Shown in pieces: positions 1 through 10,994 of a DNA stretch of 64,000 nt. Each line of letters opens with the position of its first letter. Within the stretch, counting starts at the first letter, position 1. Both the position numbers and the translations under genes were made by a program. Location of the stretch: the NCBI GenBank assembly GCA_910589415.1, contig OU342639.1:18422268-18486267 (forward strand), given 5' to 3'. This stretch comes from Malachius bipustulatus. Its lineage: Eukaryota; Arthropoda; Insecta; Coleoptera; Melyridae. Below the pieces are notes generated by a model. It worked only from the letters and a program-made list of their open reading frames with translations, had not been told where the DNA came from and did no database searches.

Positions 1-1004
1 AACGTATAAGAAGATATGAGGGTACTGTCGTCGGCAAAACTGTATATTGGATTTTTTGTTGTTTCAAGCAAGTCGCTTATAAATATTAGAAAGAGAGTCG
101 GAGATAAAATGGATCCCTGACGCACACCGGCATTGATGGAAAAGGTCTCAGAAAGAACTCCATCGACTGCCACCTGCAATGAACGATCTCCGAGATAACT
201 CGCAAGCCACAAGCAGAATTTCTCGGGCATGCCATAGGCCTGCAGTTTTGCCAACAGTCCATCATGCCAAACACGGTCGAAAGCTCTAGAAATATCAAGC
301 GCAACCTCTCGAGACTCCCCATGGTGCTCGATTGCGCTGTTCCACAGCTCGGTGACGTAAGTGAGGAGGTCACCAGTTGACCTCTGTTTACGGAATCCGT
401 ATTGGCGGTCGCTGATTATGTTAGCTCCTTCCAAGTATTTTAAAAGATGTTGGTTAATAGCTTTCTCCATTATCTTGGATATTACTGAAAGCAGTGCCAC
501 TGGTCGATAGTTACTTGGTAAAGTCTTTTTGCCTTTCTTGGGAATAGGTTGGATCCGTGCACATTTCCAACAAGAAGGAAGTATTCCCTTTTTATACGAC
601 AAGTTGAAAAGTCGGCAGAAAACAGATGACAGCTCAGTGGCGCATTTTTTTAGTACGATAACAGGTACGTCATCGGGCCCAGAAGCTTTGTTTGGGTCTA
701 AGGCTAACATAATGCTCTTTATGACCCGCTGTCGGAAAACAATGTCTGATATTTTGGTCTCTACGGAAGGAATCATTGGCGGAGTTCTTCCATGAAAGTC
801 GACGGAAGAGTATGAAGAAAAGACTCCCGCCAACAAGTTCGCCTTCTCAGTAGCCGTGGATGCGATAGCCCCATCTGTCCGTATAAGTGGTGGAATCGTG
901 GATCTGGTGAAGTTCTGACTGACTGCCTTAGTTACAGACCAAAAAGATTTCGCACCGTTAGGGCAGGAGAGAAGTTTGTTCTCTGAATTCTCTTTGTAGT
1001 ATGA
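1..1004 (-). CDS. Non-LTR retrotransposon reverse transcriptase, partial
   Basis: One minus-strand frame stays open from about 1004 down to base 1 and runs off the left edge, so the C-terminus lies outside the window. Reading 5' to 3' it gives the region before the RT, then fingers and palm with NYRPVALLSVISKIMEK, QYGFRKQRSTGDLLT, LDISRAFDRVWHDGL, AGVRQGSILSPTLFL and the catalytic FADD (bases 27-38). These are the conserved RT blocks of Jockey/CR1/I-type non-LTR elements, which copy their RNA by target-primed reverse transcription. A stop at about 1005-1007 closes the frame upstream. No endonuclease domain follows, so the copy appears 5'-truncated near 1010. No internal stop or frameshift was seen in the parts I translated. 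The exact clade is not determined. Confidence 0.9.
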
Positions 1005-1007
1005 TTA

Positions 1008-1321
1008 AAAACGTGTTGTACAGGGTAATTCTGTAAGATAGGTGAGGGATCATATCTATATAGAACTATATCTAGAACCTCAAAATATAAATTTTCTTAA
1101 AGTGGGAATTTTTTATTTTCAAGTCAGTGTACATCGGAAACGTCTTCAAATATCATAAAACGGCTTAGGTACATGTTCCTATGTTAACTTTTCATGCAGT
1201 ATCCTGTTATGGTAGTGTTAATTTCTATACAGGCGGTGATGAAAGTTATAAGTCATCTCGTGTAAAAATTGCAAGTACACTGTAGGGTGACACGTGAAAA
1301 GTTCACACAGGAACACCTTTT
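1008..1321. other. Non-coding spacer between two retroelement pieces
   Basis: No coding frame or recognisable repeat. The last 50 bases may already belong to the next retroelement, because its frame is open a few codons upstream of the ATG at 1322. Confidence 0.5.
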
Positions 1322-1612
1322 ATGAGAAATATATTATATCTATTTTCTGTCAGGTTTTATCATAGGGTTATCAGTGCTGGAACGCCTCCATACTTGTGTA
1401 ATAAAATTCGATATTGCACGGACGTCCATAATGTGAACGTACGTCAGAAAGATACGTTATCCCTACCAAAATTCAAACTGGAATTATTTAGAGATTCGTT
1501 CGCTTATGACGTGTGTGTGAAGATAAACGGCCTCTCTGAAAACTTAAAGAACAATATGCCCACTTCAAGATTGAAGAGGGAACTCAAAAAGTTACTACTT
1601 AACAAGCAATAG
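1322..1612 (+). CDS. C-terminal tail of a non-LTR retrotransposon ORF2
   Basis: A 96-codon frame whose middle reads VRQKDTLSLPKFKLELFRDS and whose end is a lysine/leucine-rich helix (RLKRELKKLLLNKQ). This pattern, a short N/D-rich stretch, then 'LPK' and 'F..SF.Y', then a basic terminal helix, is typical of the last ~70 residues of Jockey/CR1-type ORF2 proteins, after the RT thumb. The ATG at 1322 is not the true start; it is simply the first Met in a 5'-truncated copy. The 3' end supports this: the frame is followed by a ~350-bp UTR, an AATAAA-like signal and an (ATT)n tail. No RT palm remains, so it is inactive. The identification rests on pattern recognition of a weakly conserved region. 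Confidence 0.65.
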   Translation: MRNILYLFSVRFYHRVISAGTPPYLCNKIRYCTDVHNVNVRQKDTLSLPKFKLELFRDSFAYDVCVKINGLSENLKNNMPTSRLKRELKKLLLNKQ

Positions 1613-1990
1613 AGAGTGAAGACAAGGCTACGAACTGTCTGACGGCAACTTCTTTTCTGTCCATCCAACTATCTTCTTCTATTTTCTTTCTTCTTGTTCT
1701 TCTTTTTTTTTCTCTCTTTTTTTTTGGGAGGGGGATATATCGTGGGGAGCATGTGTGACGATCTCGCTACCATTCAATTATTTTTTTTAATTATGACTGG
1801 GTTTATGTGGTAGAGCAGGGAGCTGACATTGCGGACCAATGGATATGCAATGTCCAATCATCGCCCTGTGTATTGACCATTTTATGCGAATGGTGAATTA
1901 TGATAAATTAGGTATATGTTTTTATTTGTAATAGTAGGATTAAGCTGGTCAATAAAAGTCTTTATTATTATTATTATTATTATCATTATT
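1613..1990 (+). mobile_element. 3' UTR and (TTA)n tail of the retroelement
   Basis: Starts after the stop of the preceding ORF, includes a T-rich stretch near 1690-1725, and ends with 'caataaaagtc' followed by (TTA)n at 1961-1990. Non-LTR elements of the CR1/Jockey kind commonly end in a short microsatellite instead of poly(A), so the repeat marks the 3' boundary. Confidence 0.65.
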
Positions 1991-2423
1991 ATGTTCGAAA
2001 TACAGACTAACATCAGGATCTCAAGATTGAGACAGTTAAAATAACGAATTCAGAGATTTTCCCAAAAGCAAGAAGATAGACACAGCCCGGTCAACATCGA
2101 GATGCTCCAGATTCTTGATCAAAATGACGTTGTTAAAAGGCTGAAGAGAACAAAACCTTCAAATCTAGTGTTGAAGTAGTGATAAGTGAATTCTAAGAGA
2201 ACGGATAAAATTTGTTAAGACCTGAGATATTAGGCTAACACTTATTGGCTAATAATTGGTGGACTGCGATCAGGTTTAATATATGTTCAGTAATAAGAAA
2301 ATAAAATATAAATTGTATGCTGTCGTAAATTTTGATAAATTCCTAAGGGAATCAAAATAACATATTGAAGTGAACCTATCCGAATTTTTTTTGCAAAAAA
2401 AAATGTTTTTATTCGAAATTTCT
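1991..2423. other. Non-coding spacer
   Basis: AT-rich. No ORF, tandem repeat or palindrome recognised. Confidence 0.5.
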
Positions 2424-2550
2424 ACAGGGTGTTAAGAAAATGACGGATAAACTCTTCAGTACATTGTAGGAGACACTTAGTAGAGTACGGGAAAAATAAT
2501 TTTTTTTAAATCCAGACCTGCCCTTAAAAAGATACAAGCAAAATATTGTA
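2424..2550 (-). repeat. TIR family C, end fragment
   Basis: Begins with ACAGGGTGTTAAGAAAATG and matches the reverse complement of the terminal ~125 bp of the better-preserved copy at 11589-12055, including the 'gagtacgggaaaaat' block. Homology stops near 2550 after 'aaaatattg'. It is a truncated end of a non-autonomous DNA element with a terminal repeat of about 80 bp. Confidence 0.8.
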
Positions 2551-4520
2551 ACGGTGCTTACCTGGGTCCCTGCAGATTGTGTTAAATATCCCTGTGATTC
2601 CCTGATTTCTGTTGTCGGTCTCATAGTCCGGAACGATGGAAAATTTTGTATGGGAGGAGATACGATACCAATGAGACAAAATAATTTTCCTTAGCCCTTA
2701 TTTATTTGAATAATTACATTGTCTAGCAAGGTGTTGGCAATATTATCAGTTTTATACATTTTACATCGAGTTGTTATTACTTACAATTCGCCTTAATGCT
2801 ATTTAATTGAAAAGAAGGGGAGCCTTCACCTTGTAGAATCGTTTCTGGGCTTAATTATTTACAAAATATTTCAACTAAGAGAATTCGTTCATATACGAAT
2901 CTTTTGTTTGAGTTTACTTATTCCCTGTTTGTACCTGTGTTACCTTGAGAACTCATTTATCTAAGTTTCTGCCTTAATATGGCGATAACTTGATTTTATT
3001 CTATTCTGCTGACCAAGTCCTTGATTGAGAATGAAATTATCTACTCTTTCAAATTATTCCAGTAATTTGATTGCAATTTATTTATTAATAATCATACATC
3101 AGTTTGTTTCAGATATTTAAAACTTTGTGTATGCTCCTGGTATAAATAATAACTAGATAGTTTGATTTTTCAACTGTACCTATTCATTCCAAGAATGCCT
3201 TTGTTTGAAGCTAAATGCTTTTGCATTTTATTAGACAGAATCCCAGTCTTGTTTCGATTTTGCTTAACGAAACAGTAGGTAAAATTATAAATAAATAGAT
3301 AGCTTGTATTGGAGCAAAATAAAGATCTCAGTTTTTATTATAATTCAAATTTTAATAATTCCCCAGCGTCGATATTTCACTATCTAAAAATAGTTTACAC
3401 ATCCAAGTATGTAGACTGCCTTTGTATTGTATTATTATAGTTCAATAAACATTCAAAAGGAATTAATGCATCCTTTTCCAGGGCTGCGGCGCATTACGCA
3501 CTTGTGAAATCATTCAATAAGATTCATAAATCGTCTAAAATAATATAACACACAAAATATCTTCTGCCTGGAGAATTGAATTGTTTTATTATTGAAGGAC
3601 CGGAATTTTTACAACAGCAACAGTTATTCATCTAGTCTTTATGAAATTATATTTTCCCGTGCCTACATAATTTTACAGCAACTAACAGTTTCATTTATTT
3701 AAAATCTGGTTCGTTTGGAATTATTATTATACTTTTATTTATTAGATTAATTATTTAATTGTCAGCTCATATTATTCGATTAGACTGAATTAATATTTCT
3801 TTAATAATTATTCACAGTTTTGACTTTGTTTATCAGAAATTTACAATTTGCTATTCTTTCGGAAATGTACAAATTTTCCTGTTAACTGTGATTTGCTAAA
3901 TCTTATATGAAATTTTCAATGAGTTCTCGCGGTACTTTAGGCTTTACTTATAAAAAAAATTCATCTGAATCTTCAGGTTGGTTCGATTTATCCCTTGATC
4001 TGAATACCCTTGTGGTATTATGGCCTTTACCATTTCTCCTCAGTTTCTAGAGAAATACGAAATTACGAAATTAGACAGTACCTAAATCTTTATATGCAAG
4101 TGCTCATTATACACTTAATTAAAGAACAACAATTTTCGGCTTCAAAATTGTTACTTTAAAAACTTTCAATTTAAAATAATTTGGCTATTTCTAGTTGTTT
4201 AGAAATTTATAAAAGTTTCATTTTTGTGGTACACATTCTGAAATAGATAAGCTTGCTTATTTGATTCATGAACATTTATGTTGATGACTGCATATAAGAT
4301 TTGTTTGTTACTGATTCAATAAACTTTATGGCTCATTTCTTAATAAATGGCTTTCTGATTAATTTAGTATTTAGTCATATTCATTTTCACACTTTTAGGC
4401 TAATCTCGTTTATTTTGGTTGAATTCATTAATTTATTTCATTTGATTGTTTTATTATAATTTGTCAGATTTCCTGACATAATAAGTGTTGCCAGTTTGGG
4501 CAAATCTATTAACTTGTTAC
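2551..4520. other. Long AT-rich non-coding stretch
   Basis: About 2 kb, very rich in TTTATTTATT/AATTAA runs. No coding frame, recognised domain or clear palindrome. It shares base composition with 6890-7480, and both stretches flank GC-rich CGCTCGCCGGCG-like motifs, so they may belong to one degraded element. Confidence 0.45.
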
Positions 4521-4583
4521 AATACGCTCGCCGGCGTTAAAAGGTCAATGTCATAATACGCTCACCGGCGTTATTTGGTCAAT
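4521..4583 (+). repeat. Two-copy 34-bp tandem with CGCTCGCCGGCG core
   Basis: Two adjacent copies of 'aatacgctc(g/a)ccggcgtta' followed by 'ggtcaat', starting at 4521 and 4555. The GC-palindromic core CGCCGGCG stands out in AT-rich DNA. Related cores occur near 4996, 5219 and 5337. Confidence 0.75.
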
Positions 4584-4676
4584 AAGTTACTTATACATTG
4601 ATTGTCAATTTTGACTTAGCTTTTATTAGCTCATAAGATATTGCCAGTTTCGGCTAATGTTGGTCGGTTTAACTTT

Positions 4677-4896
4677 TGTCACCTTTGGACTTTTTTAATT
4701 TTTGTTTATGCCAGTTTTTTACTGATGTCATTTTTGGACAAATTTAATGTTTGTTTATAATATGTGGCCATTTTGGCTTGTGTCACCTTTGGACAAATTT
4801 TATTATTATTTATAATATGTTGCCATTTTAGGCTTGTGTCACCTTTGGACAAGTTTTATTATTATTTATAATATGTTGCCATTTTAGGCTTGTGAT
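4677..4896 (+). repeat. 56-bp minisatellite, about four units
   Basis: Units start with 'gtcacctttggac' and end with 'ttgccattttaggctt'. The last two units (about 4781 and 4837) are nearly identical; the first two are diverged. This indicates local tandem duplication. Confidence 0.8.
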
Positions 4897-5178
4897 TTTG
4901 ATTCTTTTTTACTTGTGTTAACTTTATCAACGCCGAGTTTTCCCTTATCTCTTTTGATATATTAATGGGTTACTGTTTTATTTACCAAGTTATAGATACG
5001 CACACCGGCGTAATTCCCAAAATTAGACCAATTCAGACAATTTTCAACCAATTCAATCAATTAGAACAATTTCGACCAACACATCGCTCGTCAGCGGCAT
5101 CGCTTTGCGGCATCGTTCGTCAACGGAATATTATTTATTACAATTTTTTATATGTTTTATATATATATTTTTTTTATA

Positions 5179-5352
5179 TTGTAGTTGCTCCCCCACGAGG
5201 GCACAGCAACTTTGACCTTCGCTCGCCGGCGGTATTTTATTTATTTTTGTATATCAATTTATTATTCATTTATTTATTTGTTTGTTTGTTTTTTTTTTAT
5301 ATATTGTTACTTCCCCACAAAGGCACAGTAACACTTCGCTCGCCGGCGGTAT
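5179..5352 (+). repeat. Diverged tandem pair carrying hairpin plus CGCTCGCCGGCGGTAT
   Basis: Units at about 5179-5234 and 5303-5352 each contain a small palindrome (GTTGCT...AGCAAC in the first, GTTACT...AGTAAC in the second) flanking a C-rich/GGCACA core. Each then has TTCGCTCGCCGGCGGTAT. The compensating change in the palindrome stem (GC/AC on both sides) suggests the stem itself is maintained. Confidence 0.65.
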
Positions 5353-5365
5353 ACCTAAATTATGT

Positions 5366-7480
5366 TGGAGCTTGATGACGATTTAATCTAGGGAAACACT
5401 AAGATATAGGTTACTCGGAAGAAAGACTCGAATTCCACACGTTGAAGGAGCCTAGAGTCCAACAACGGAAAGACGAGAGCACGCTAAAAAGTTTCTACGC
5501 ACTTCAAAGCGTGTTACTTTCTTACTAGAAGATTTTAGTAGTTCTGAACTGAGTTTATGACGTTGCCTTTCTGAAACCTGCCTGGTCCATGGTGTTCAGT
5601 CCTGCCACCGACATTGTTTTTCTACTGAGAGCACGACTCTGCTACACGCCTAGAAAGCCGTAGAGCTAATCTAAGCGGACCCGAGCTATCCAAAAGCAAA
5701 AGCGTCTAGGGCTAATGCTCAAGGTGCCGGCTACAAGATCCCTAGAAAAAGTCTTTCAGAACAGAGCCCCATGAACCGTCAGCTAGCAAAAACGACAAGG
5801 TCGGGAATTATAATATTTACCTTATTCTTCGGAGAGCAGAAAAAAAAATTAGAAATTGTCATATTGGAAGTGGCAAGTCAAAAGTGACTCTTCCTATGGT
5901 TGAAATAACAGTTCAGAATGTTTTGGAAGTATTTTAGAAGTGCAAGGAAAGCAATTTAGTTCAGTGACCATTCTTGTGTTGTTTGATTGTTTCTATTTAG
6001 TTGTTAAGTTTTGCTTCCTTGTCAAGTGACGAAATATTCGTAGATCTGTATTAGATCTGCATTAGGAATTATAATAGAAGTTGTTTGATGCTTAAAGCTC
6101 ATTTGAGACTGAGAAAGTTGACATAAGTAATGACGTCATTGTGCACTGAGGCAAACGTCTCTATGGTGTCTGCTGGTAGGTATCAATCCATGATAAAACA
6201 TCTTCGACGTATTTTACGTTGTAATCGAGATTATCGATCATTCTGTGTTTTCTTTGAAGTTAAAGATTAAATAATTTGGTAAAAATATTCGTTAAGTATT
6301 ATTGGTTTTACTTATTTCAAGAAATAAGGCCTTTCTCCCAATCACTAGGTTTCCTGCATTATGCTTACGGCATTTGCGACAAACTATCTAAGTCAATCAG
6401 AGGCTCATTGTTTCCAACAAATCTGACTGTCCAACCTTCAAAAATGCAGATGACCAAAAATAACCCATTAATATTGTTTTCTAACATTTCGAGAACGTAT
6501 ATTTTTCATATATGGACAGGTGTTTTACATTCATTGACCAACACTCACACTTCACACCTACCTATTTCTTATCTTATCTACCTATTTCTTATTTATAGTT
6601 TATGGCTTTCCAATCATTGTCTTTATACACACGCTCTTCACAAATTGCTTTGCGAAAAGCCCCTGGCGTCATATACAAATACACATACGTTCTTAGGAGT
6701 TTTGTCTTTGTGATGATGATTACTGATCAATTAAGCCAAACTCCCAGTCGCGATTTCTATGAGAGAAAAATCACATATCTGACTTTTATCATGGGAAAAC
6801 TAGGTCGTTATTATTTATTTTGTAAAGATAGAGATGCAGGCATAGCATACAGGCCCCACCCTGTACCCATGTGCATTCTATTATCATAATATTTATTCAT
6901 AAAAGCACAAAGCTTATTTCATTTTTATTCATGCTTGAATGTTATGTAGACAAATTTCATAAGACACTTTATTAGTTATTTAATTGTTATTTGATAATCA
7001 AAAGAATTTTAATTAAGTTTGTCTTTTCAATAGACAGAGTTTGTAATAAAATTTATAAGTAACAATTTTATGCAGCAACAAATGAGTAATAGTTTAGTCA
7101 CTGTATTTGTTTGCAAGCCTCTCTCCTTCAGAATATAATTTTGTAGTAATAATTTCAAATTTCATAATTATTTATACAATCATACTTAGTCATAATAGAA
7201 CACCTTTCCAATCCATAAATCCACACAACATTTAAGATCATACCTTTTATAGTCATAAAATAAAATAAACAGTTCAAATTATTCACAGAGTAAATAATTT
7301 TGTGGTAACTTTTCTTCCAACTTTCATTTATTTCATGTTAGCTATTTTTTAGGAAAATTCTATTTATTAGTAATTGCATTAGTAATTAATATTCAAATTT
7401 TGGATATTATAATCCTTTCAATCAATTACATGGTTTTATTCGTTTCCAATTTGTACTGGAGTTGGAAAATAAAGTTCTCA
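5366..7480. other. Non-coding, partly GC-richer stretch
   Basis: 5370-5820 is richer in G+C and looks like leader or LTR-type sequence, but no second LTR copy, primer-binding site or polyprotein was found. Open frames at 6276-6713 and 6602-6889 overlap in different frames, show no domain and are biased to aromatic/leucine codons, so I do not call them genes. 6890-7480 is AT-rich and featureless. Confidence 0.4.
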
Positions 7481-8257
7481 CTTTAATTGAAAAGATCTGA
7501 CCTTGTATATATCCAGCTTCGTTCGCCGCAGGTACTTAATTCTTTGACTTTAGTACTATGGACTCTCTTCAAATGCTTCCCACATCAACGTTGAGCGACT
7601 TTCCATAACTTTTCCACTGATTCTAAGATTATTATGACCCTCAAAATTACCGTATTTTGATATGACACAAGTTTTGGATACTTTCATTTAATTATTGTAT
7701 CTAATTATTGCAATCGCCTATACTTATTCGATAATATTTCAGGAACTAAAAATAGACCACGTCTAGCTCAATTTAACGCCTAATACCAAGTGAGTTTCCA
7801 ATTGCGCGTTTTGCCTTCCAGACGCTCTTCACTCGATCCTTTTTCCGGAACTTATTCCCACTATTCTTCATTTTGCGTATGTCGGGAATAAGTTTGTTAT
7901 GATATAGCTGTAGCCATCTAGTTGTAAAATCTTTCCCTTTCTTTCCCTGTATCCTAATACAGTAATTCACATTTCACATTTCAATAACTCTATATTAACG
8001 ATTTTAGTTTTTACTCGATACTCCTAGAGGTCGATCTCGTGCCATTCATATTATAATTTAGAAATGTTTATATTTCATTCTTCCTGTTTCAGCCTCGACA
8101 GCCTGTGAAATTACTTTTATTTATTTAATTCTGTAAATCTCTAGACGTAACTAGTTTAGGTATATATACATTTCAATACTTGATCCATGTTATCATGGAC
8201 TTCGAATAGAAGGAAATGATAAAAAAAAAATTTCTGTAGAGGCTAGGGGTCGGTATA
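7481..8257. other. Non-coding spacer
   Basis: Contains another variant of the GC motif at about 7515 (TTCGTTCGCCGCAGGTAC) but no credible gene. A 65-codon minus-strand frame near 7773-7970 is basic and unrecognised. Confidence 0.4.
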
Positions 8258-8658
8258 TTTCAATATTGAACAATAAATTTGGCAACGTTTAACACGATAA
8301 CAGTTGGTATTTGGTAATTTCGTCTAATTTCTAACAATGTAGGTCGTCAAGGTATCAAAACCGTTGTTGCCAAATGCTTTTTTTTCAGCATCTTAGAAAA
8401 GAAAAAAAAATCTTATTAAATTTTCCAAGCCAGTAATACATCTTAAGCAATTTTTTTAATCGATAACGATTAATGTAACCTTTTTATATCTGTAAAATCA
8501 TCTAGTTTTTGCAAATACCGAAAAACAAAGATAGTAAAATGTTAACTTTGGCATTTTTTATCTCACCAAATTGAAGCCCAGAATTATTTTTCCCGTACTC
8601 TACTGAGTGTCCGCTACAATGTACTGAACCGTTTATCCGTCATTTTCTTAACACCCTG

Positions 8659-8660
<2 letters not shown>
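8258..8660 (-). repeat. TIR family C, left-part copy
   Basis: On the minus strand it reads TACAGGGTGTTAAG..., the ~80-bp terminal block, then ~320 bp of interior shared with 11589-12055 (for example 'gccaaagttaacatttta'). It ends at 'caatatt' near 8262, lacking the opposite terminus. The CACCCTGTA end at 8660 abuts the (TAA)n tail of the next retroelement. Confidence 0.85.
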
Positions 8661-8697
<37 letters not shown>

Positions 8698-9945
8698 TTA
8701 TTGTCCAACAGTATTATATACACCAATAAGAGGACAATTTCTGTAAATGTCACAATTTGCTCATACAACATAAATAGGAAAACCAACAATTCAAGACACA
8801 TTACATAATATCGAGAGGAAGTTTCTTTAAATCATAAATACTACAGTTAAAAATATCACAAGAGCAGCTAAGAGAATTATAGTTGTTACACATGACCTCA
8901 ATGGGTGATCTAAAAAGCAAATTAGTCCTTGCAAACCGCACATAGAACGTGTGACTGCTCCTGGAATTAGGTCTGGGCACTACAAAATTTAACTTACTCA
9001 ATAATTCCGGGCAATCAATCACACCCTGTACAAGCTTATACAGAAATAAGATCGACATTCTGACTCGCCTTTTGCTAAACGTGTCCACGCAATAAGTGTT
9101 CAAAAGCGTCGCATTAGAAAACCCTCTCTCTGGATAGAAGCCAAAATCTCTGAACCACATATGTTTAAGTACTCGCCTGACAATATCATCCAGCAGGTCT
9201 ACAAGGTAGCTCTGAAGGGGATACCAGATTAGCGAAGCATATTCTGCTTTAGAAACCATAAAAGCGAAGAATAATGTTTTCAAAGCCCTGTTACCTTTGA
9301 ACTCTCTTGTGTTGCGCAGCAAATATCCCAATAGTCTATTCAGGGATGCTGACAGTTCCAAGACATGATTTACAAATGAAAAATCTGAACTAAAGTGAAC
9401 ACCCAGATCCCTGATCTCGTTAACGCGATCCAGTAATACCCCTGATATGGCGTAATCAAAAACCACTGCAGAGCGTCTTCTGTTATACGACATGACCTTA
9501 CACTTATCAATATTCATTTGCATCCCGCTGACAGAGCACCATTCAATCACACTATCTAAGCACCGTTGGAGACACACACAATCATCCTCTACTTCTACTG
9601 CCTTAAAGATCTTAAGATCGTCTGCAACCATCAGAGCTTCACAGTTGAGTTCATCACATACGCTGTTTATAAACAAAATGAACAGAAGTGGTCCTAGGTT
9701 GGAGCCCTGTGGTACTCCGGACACTGGAGTAAATGCCGCTGAAGAGTACCCATTGTATGAGACGAACTGCTGGCGGTCGGTCAAGTATGATCTCAAAAAC
9801 TCGAGAAGATTCTCGCTAAATCCGAGAACATCCAATCTGTTGAGCAAGATTCTATGATTCACCCCATCGAAAGCCTTAGACAGGTCTGTGTAAATCACAT
9901 CAACCTGTATGTAGAATGAAGCTTGCAAATATTCCTTACGGAAAT
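8661..9945 (-). mobile_element. 5'-truncated non-LTR retrotransposon
   Basis: Minus-strand element comprising the RT reading frame at 8801-9928, a short 3' UTR and a perfect (TAA)n run at 8661-8697, which on the element's sense strand is a 3' (TTA)n tail after 'ggacaataaatta'. The 5' end is lost at the RT palm, as expected from incomplete target-primed reverse transcription. Confidence 0.85.
8801..9928 (-). CDS. Reverse transcriptase, C-terminal two-thirds
   Basis: A 375-codon uninterrupted frame. Near the start it has VDVIYTDLSKAFDGVNHRIL (palm motif A region), then SGVPQGSNLGPLLFILFIN (motif B) and VADDLKIF (motif C, catalytic DD at bases 9617-9622). After these come the thumb and a long C-terminal region with RVRMSILFLYKLVQGVIDC. 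The usual motif C is YADD or FADD; valine in the first position is unusual but tolerated in some non-LTR families. The frame opens just upstream of motif A, so fingers and endonuclease are missing and the Met at 9928 is not the native start. The protein would have copied element RNA in the nucleus. Absence of stops over 1.1 kb suggests a fairly recent insertion. Confidence 0.92.
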   Translation of the reverse strand: MQASFYIQVDVIYTDLSKAFDGVNHRILLNRLDVLGFSENLLEFLRSYLTDRQQFVSYNGYSSAAFTPVSGVPQGSNLGPLLFILFINSVCDELNCEALMVADDLKIFKAVEVEDDCVCLQRCLDSVIEWCSVSGMQMNIDKCKVMSYNRRRSAVVFDYAISGVLLDRVNEIRDLGVHFSSDFSFVNHVLELSASLNRLLGYLLRNTREFKGNRALKTLFFAFMVSKAEYASLIWYPLQSYLVDLLDDIVRRVLKHMWFRDFGFYPERGFSNATLLNTYCVDTFSKRRVRMSILFLYKLVQGVIDCPELLSKLNFVVPRPNSRSSHTFYVRFARTNLLFRSPIEVMCNNYNSLSCSCDIFNCSIYDLKKLPLDIM

Positions 9946-10838
9946 AACCAGGGGAAATACCGCGAGGATTCGTGAAAGTTGGTCATATTTGAGTGAGAGT
10001 TTTATTACAGCAGAGGTAAAGAATAAATTCTGTTTAATTGTAATAAAGTATTATAAGGTATTGAAGGTGTACACATGAATAATCATTATGCCCTCTTAGA
10101 AATCCAAGCGCCACCATTGGAATTGAATTAGAATCATGAATAAGAACAGAGCAAGTAATACATGGTATAGGATACTTTATCTAACAATAAAATTTAATAT
10201 TATTGTTGGTGTCTATTTTACAAGCACGTAGTTAATTTTCAGGTTCACTACACCTTGGGGATAAAATAAACTAATCGCCTCTGTGCTATGCCGGATCCCA
10301 TAGCTAAGAACTCCGGGCTCGCTCCGCCGTAGGTACCGATCCGGAATCCTGGAAACGGTGATTGTTAACAACTGTTAGTTGTACAGAGCGTGCAGCAATG
10401 GTGCTGAAGGTACCTGTTACGAAATCACGAGTGGTACCGAGACAATCTGCACAGATGCAAATGATAAACTTTGTCGACTCGCTTAGCCGCAGGAATTTAT
10501 GTACATAATTTACGCGTTGTTGCTCGGTCTATTCTTCATTTATCTACTGGAAAAATTATCTACTAAATTTTCTATATTATTTATTGTGCATTAGAGACCA
10601 TAAACGTACCATTCCAGGGTGACGATTATGAGATAATTCAACAAAAATTGCATAATAATTCATGTAGGTATATCTAATTTTATATTCAGACTTATATTAT
10701 ATGATTGTATATGTTTTATCTATTGAACCGCTTAGATTATGTAATATTTGAGACTTATTGTGATTTAGATTCTAATTTAACTTGCTACTGTAGGTTCCTT
10801 TTACAGAACAATTATATAAATATATTTAGCATAATATC
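9946..10838. other. Non-coding spacer
   Basis: Holds two further variants of the GC motif: CTCGCTCCGCCGTAGGTACC near 10318 and CTCGCTTAGCCGCAGG near 10480. No coding frame of interest. Confidence 0.45.
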
Positions 10839-10957
10839 TGAGGTGAAACTTAAGACACGGACGGTACCGTTTCGCCCTTATTTAGATTCATCGGCATGTC
10901 ATATCAGTCCATAACCATGACAAAACGGTACCGTCTATGTCTTCAGTCTTCACCTCG
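10839..10957. repeat. 119-bp hairpin element
   Basis: Arms at 10839-10874 (TGAGGTGAAACTTAAGACAC...) and 10921-10957 are near-perfect inverted repeats, both including ACGGTACCGT. The loop is about 46 bp. Such short hairpins are typical of miniature inverted-repeat elements. Confidence 0.8.
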
Positions 10958-10994
10958 CATGCTGTGCGAAAGTTTTCTAATTAAAAGGGAACCT

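Noticed and set aside
86..373. 95-codon minus-strand frame
   Set aside because: Wrong-frame shadow of the RT domain that occupies 1-1004.
4677..5352. Possible CRISPR-like array
   Set aside because: Units are adjacent and diverged without unique spacers, and the context is eukaryotic.
6276..6889. Overlapping 145- and 95-codon frames
   Set aside because: AT-driven amino-acid bias, no domain, no initiation or splice context.
9492..9857. 121-codon plus-strand frame
   Set aside because: Antisense of the RT coding frame at 8801-9928.
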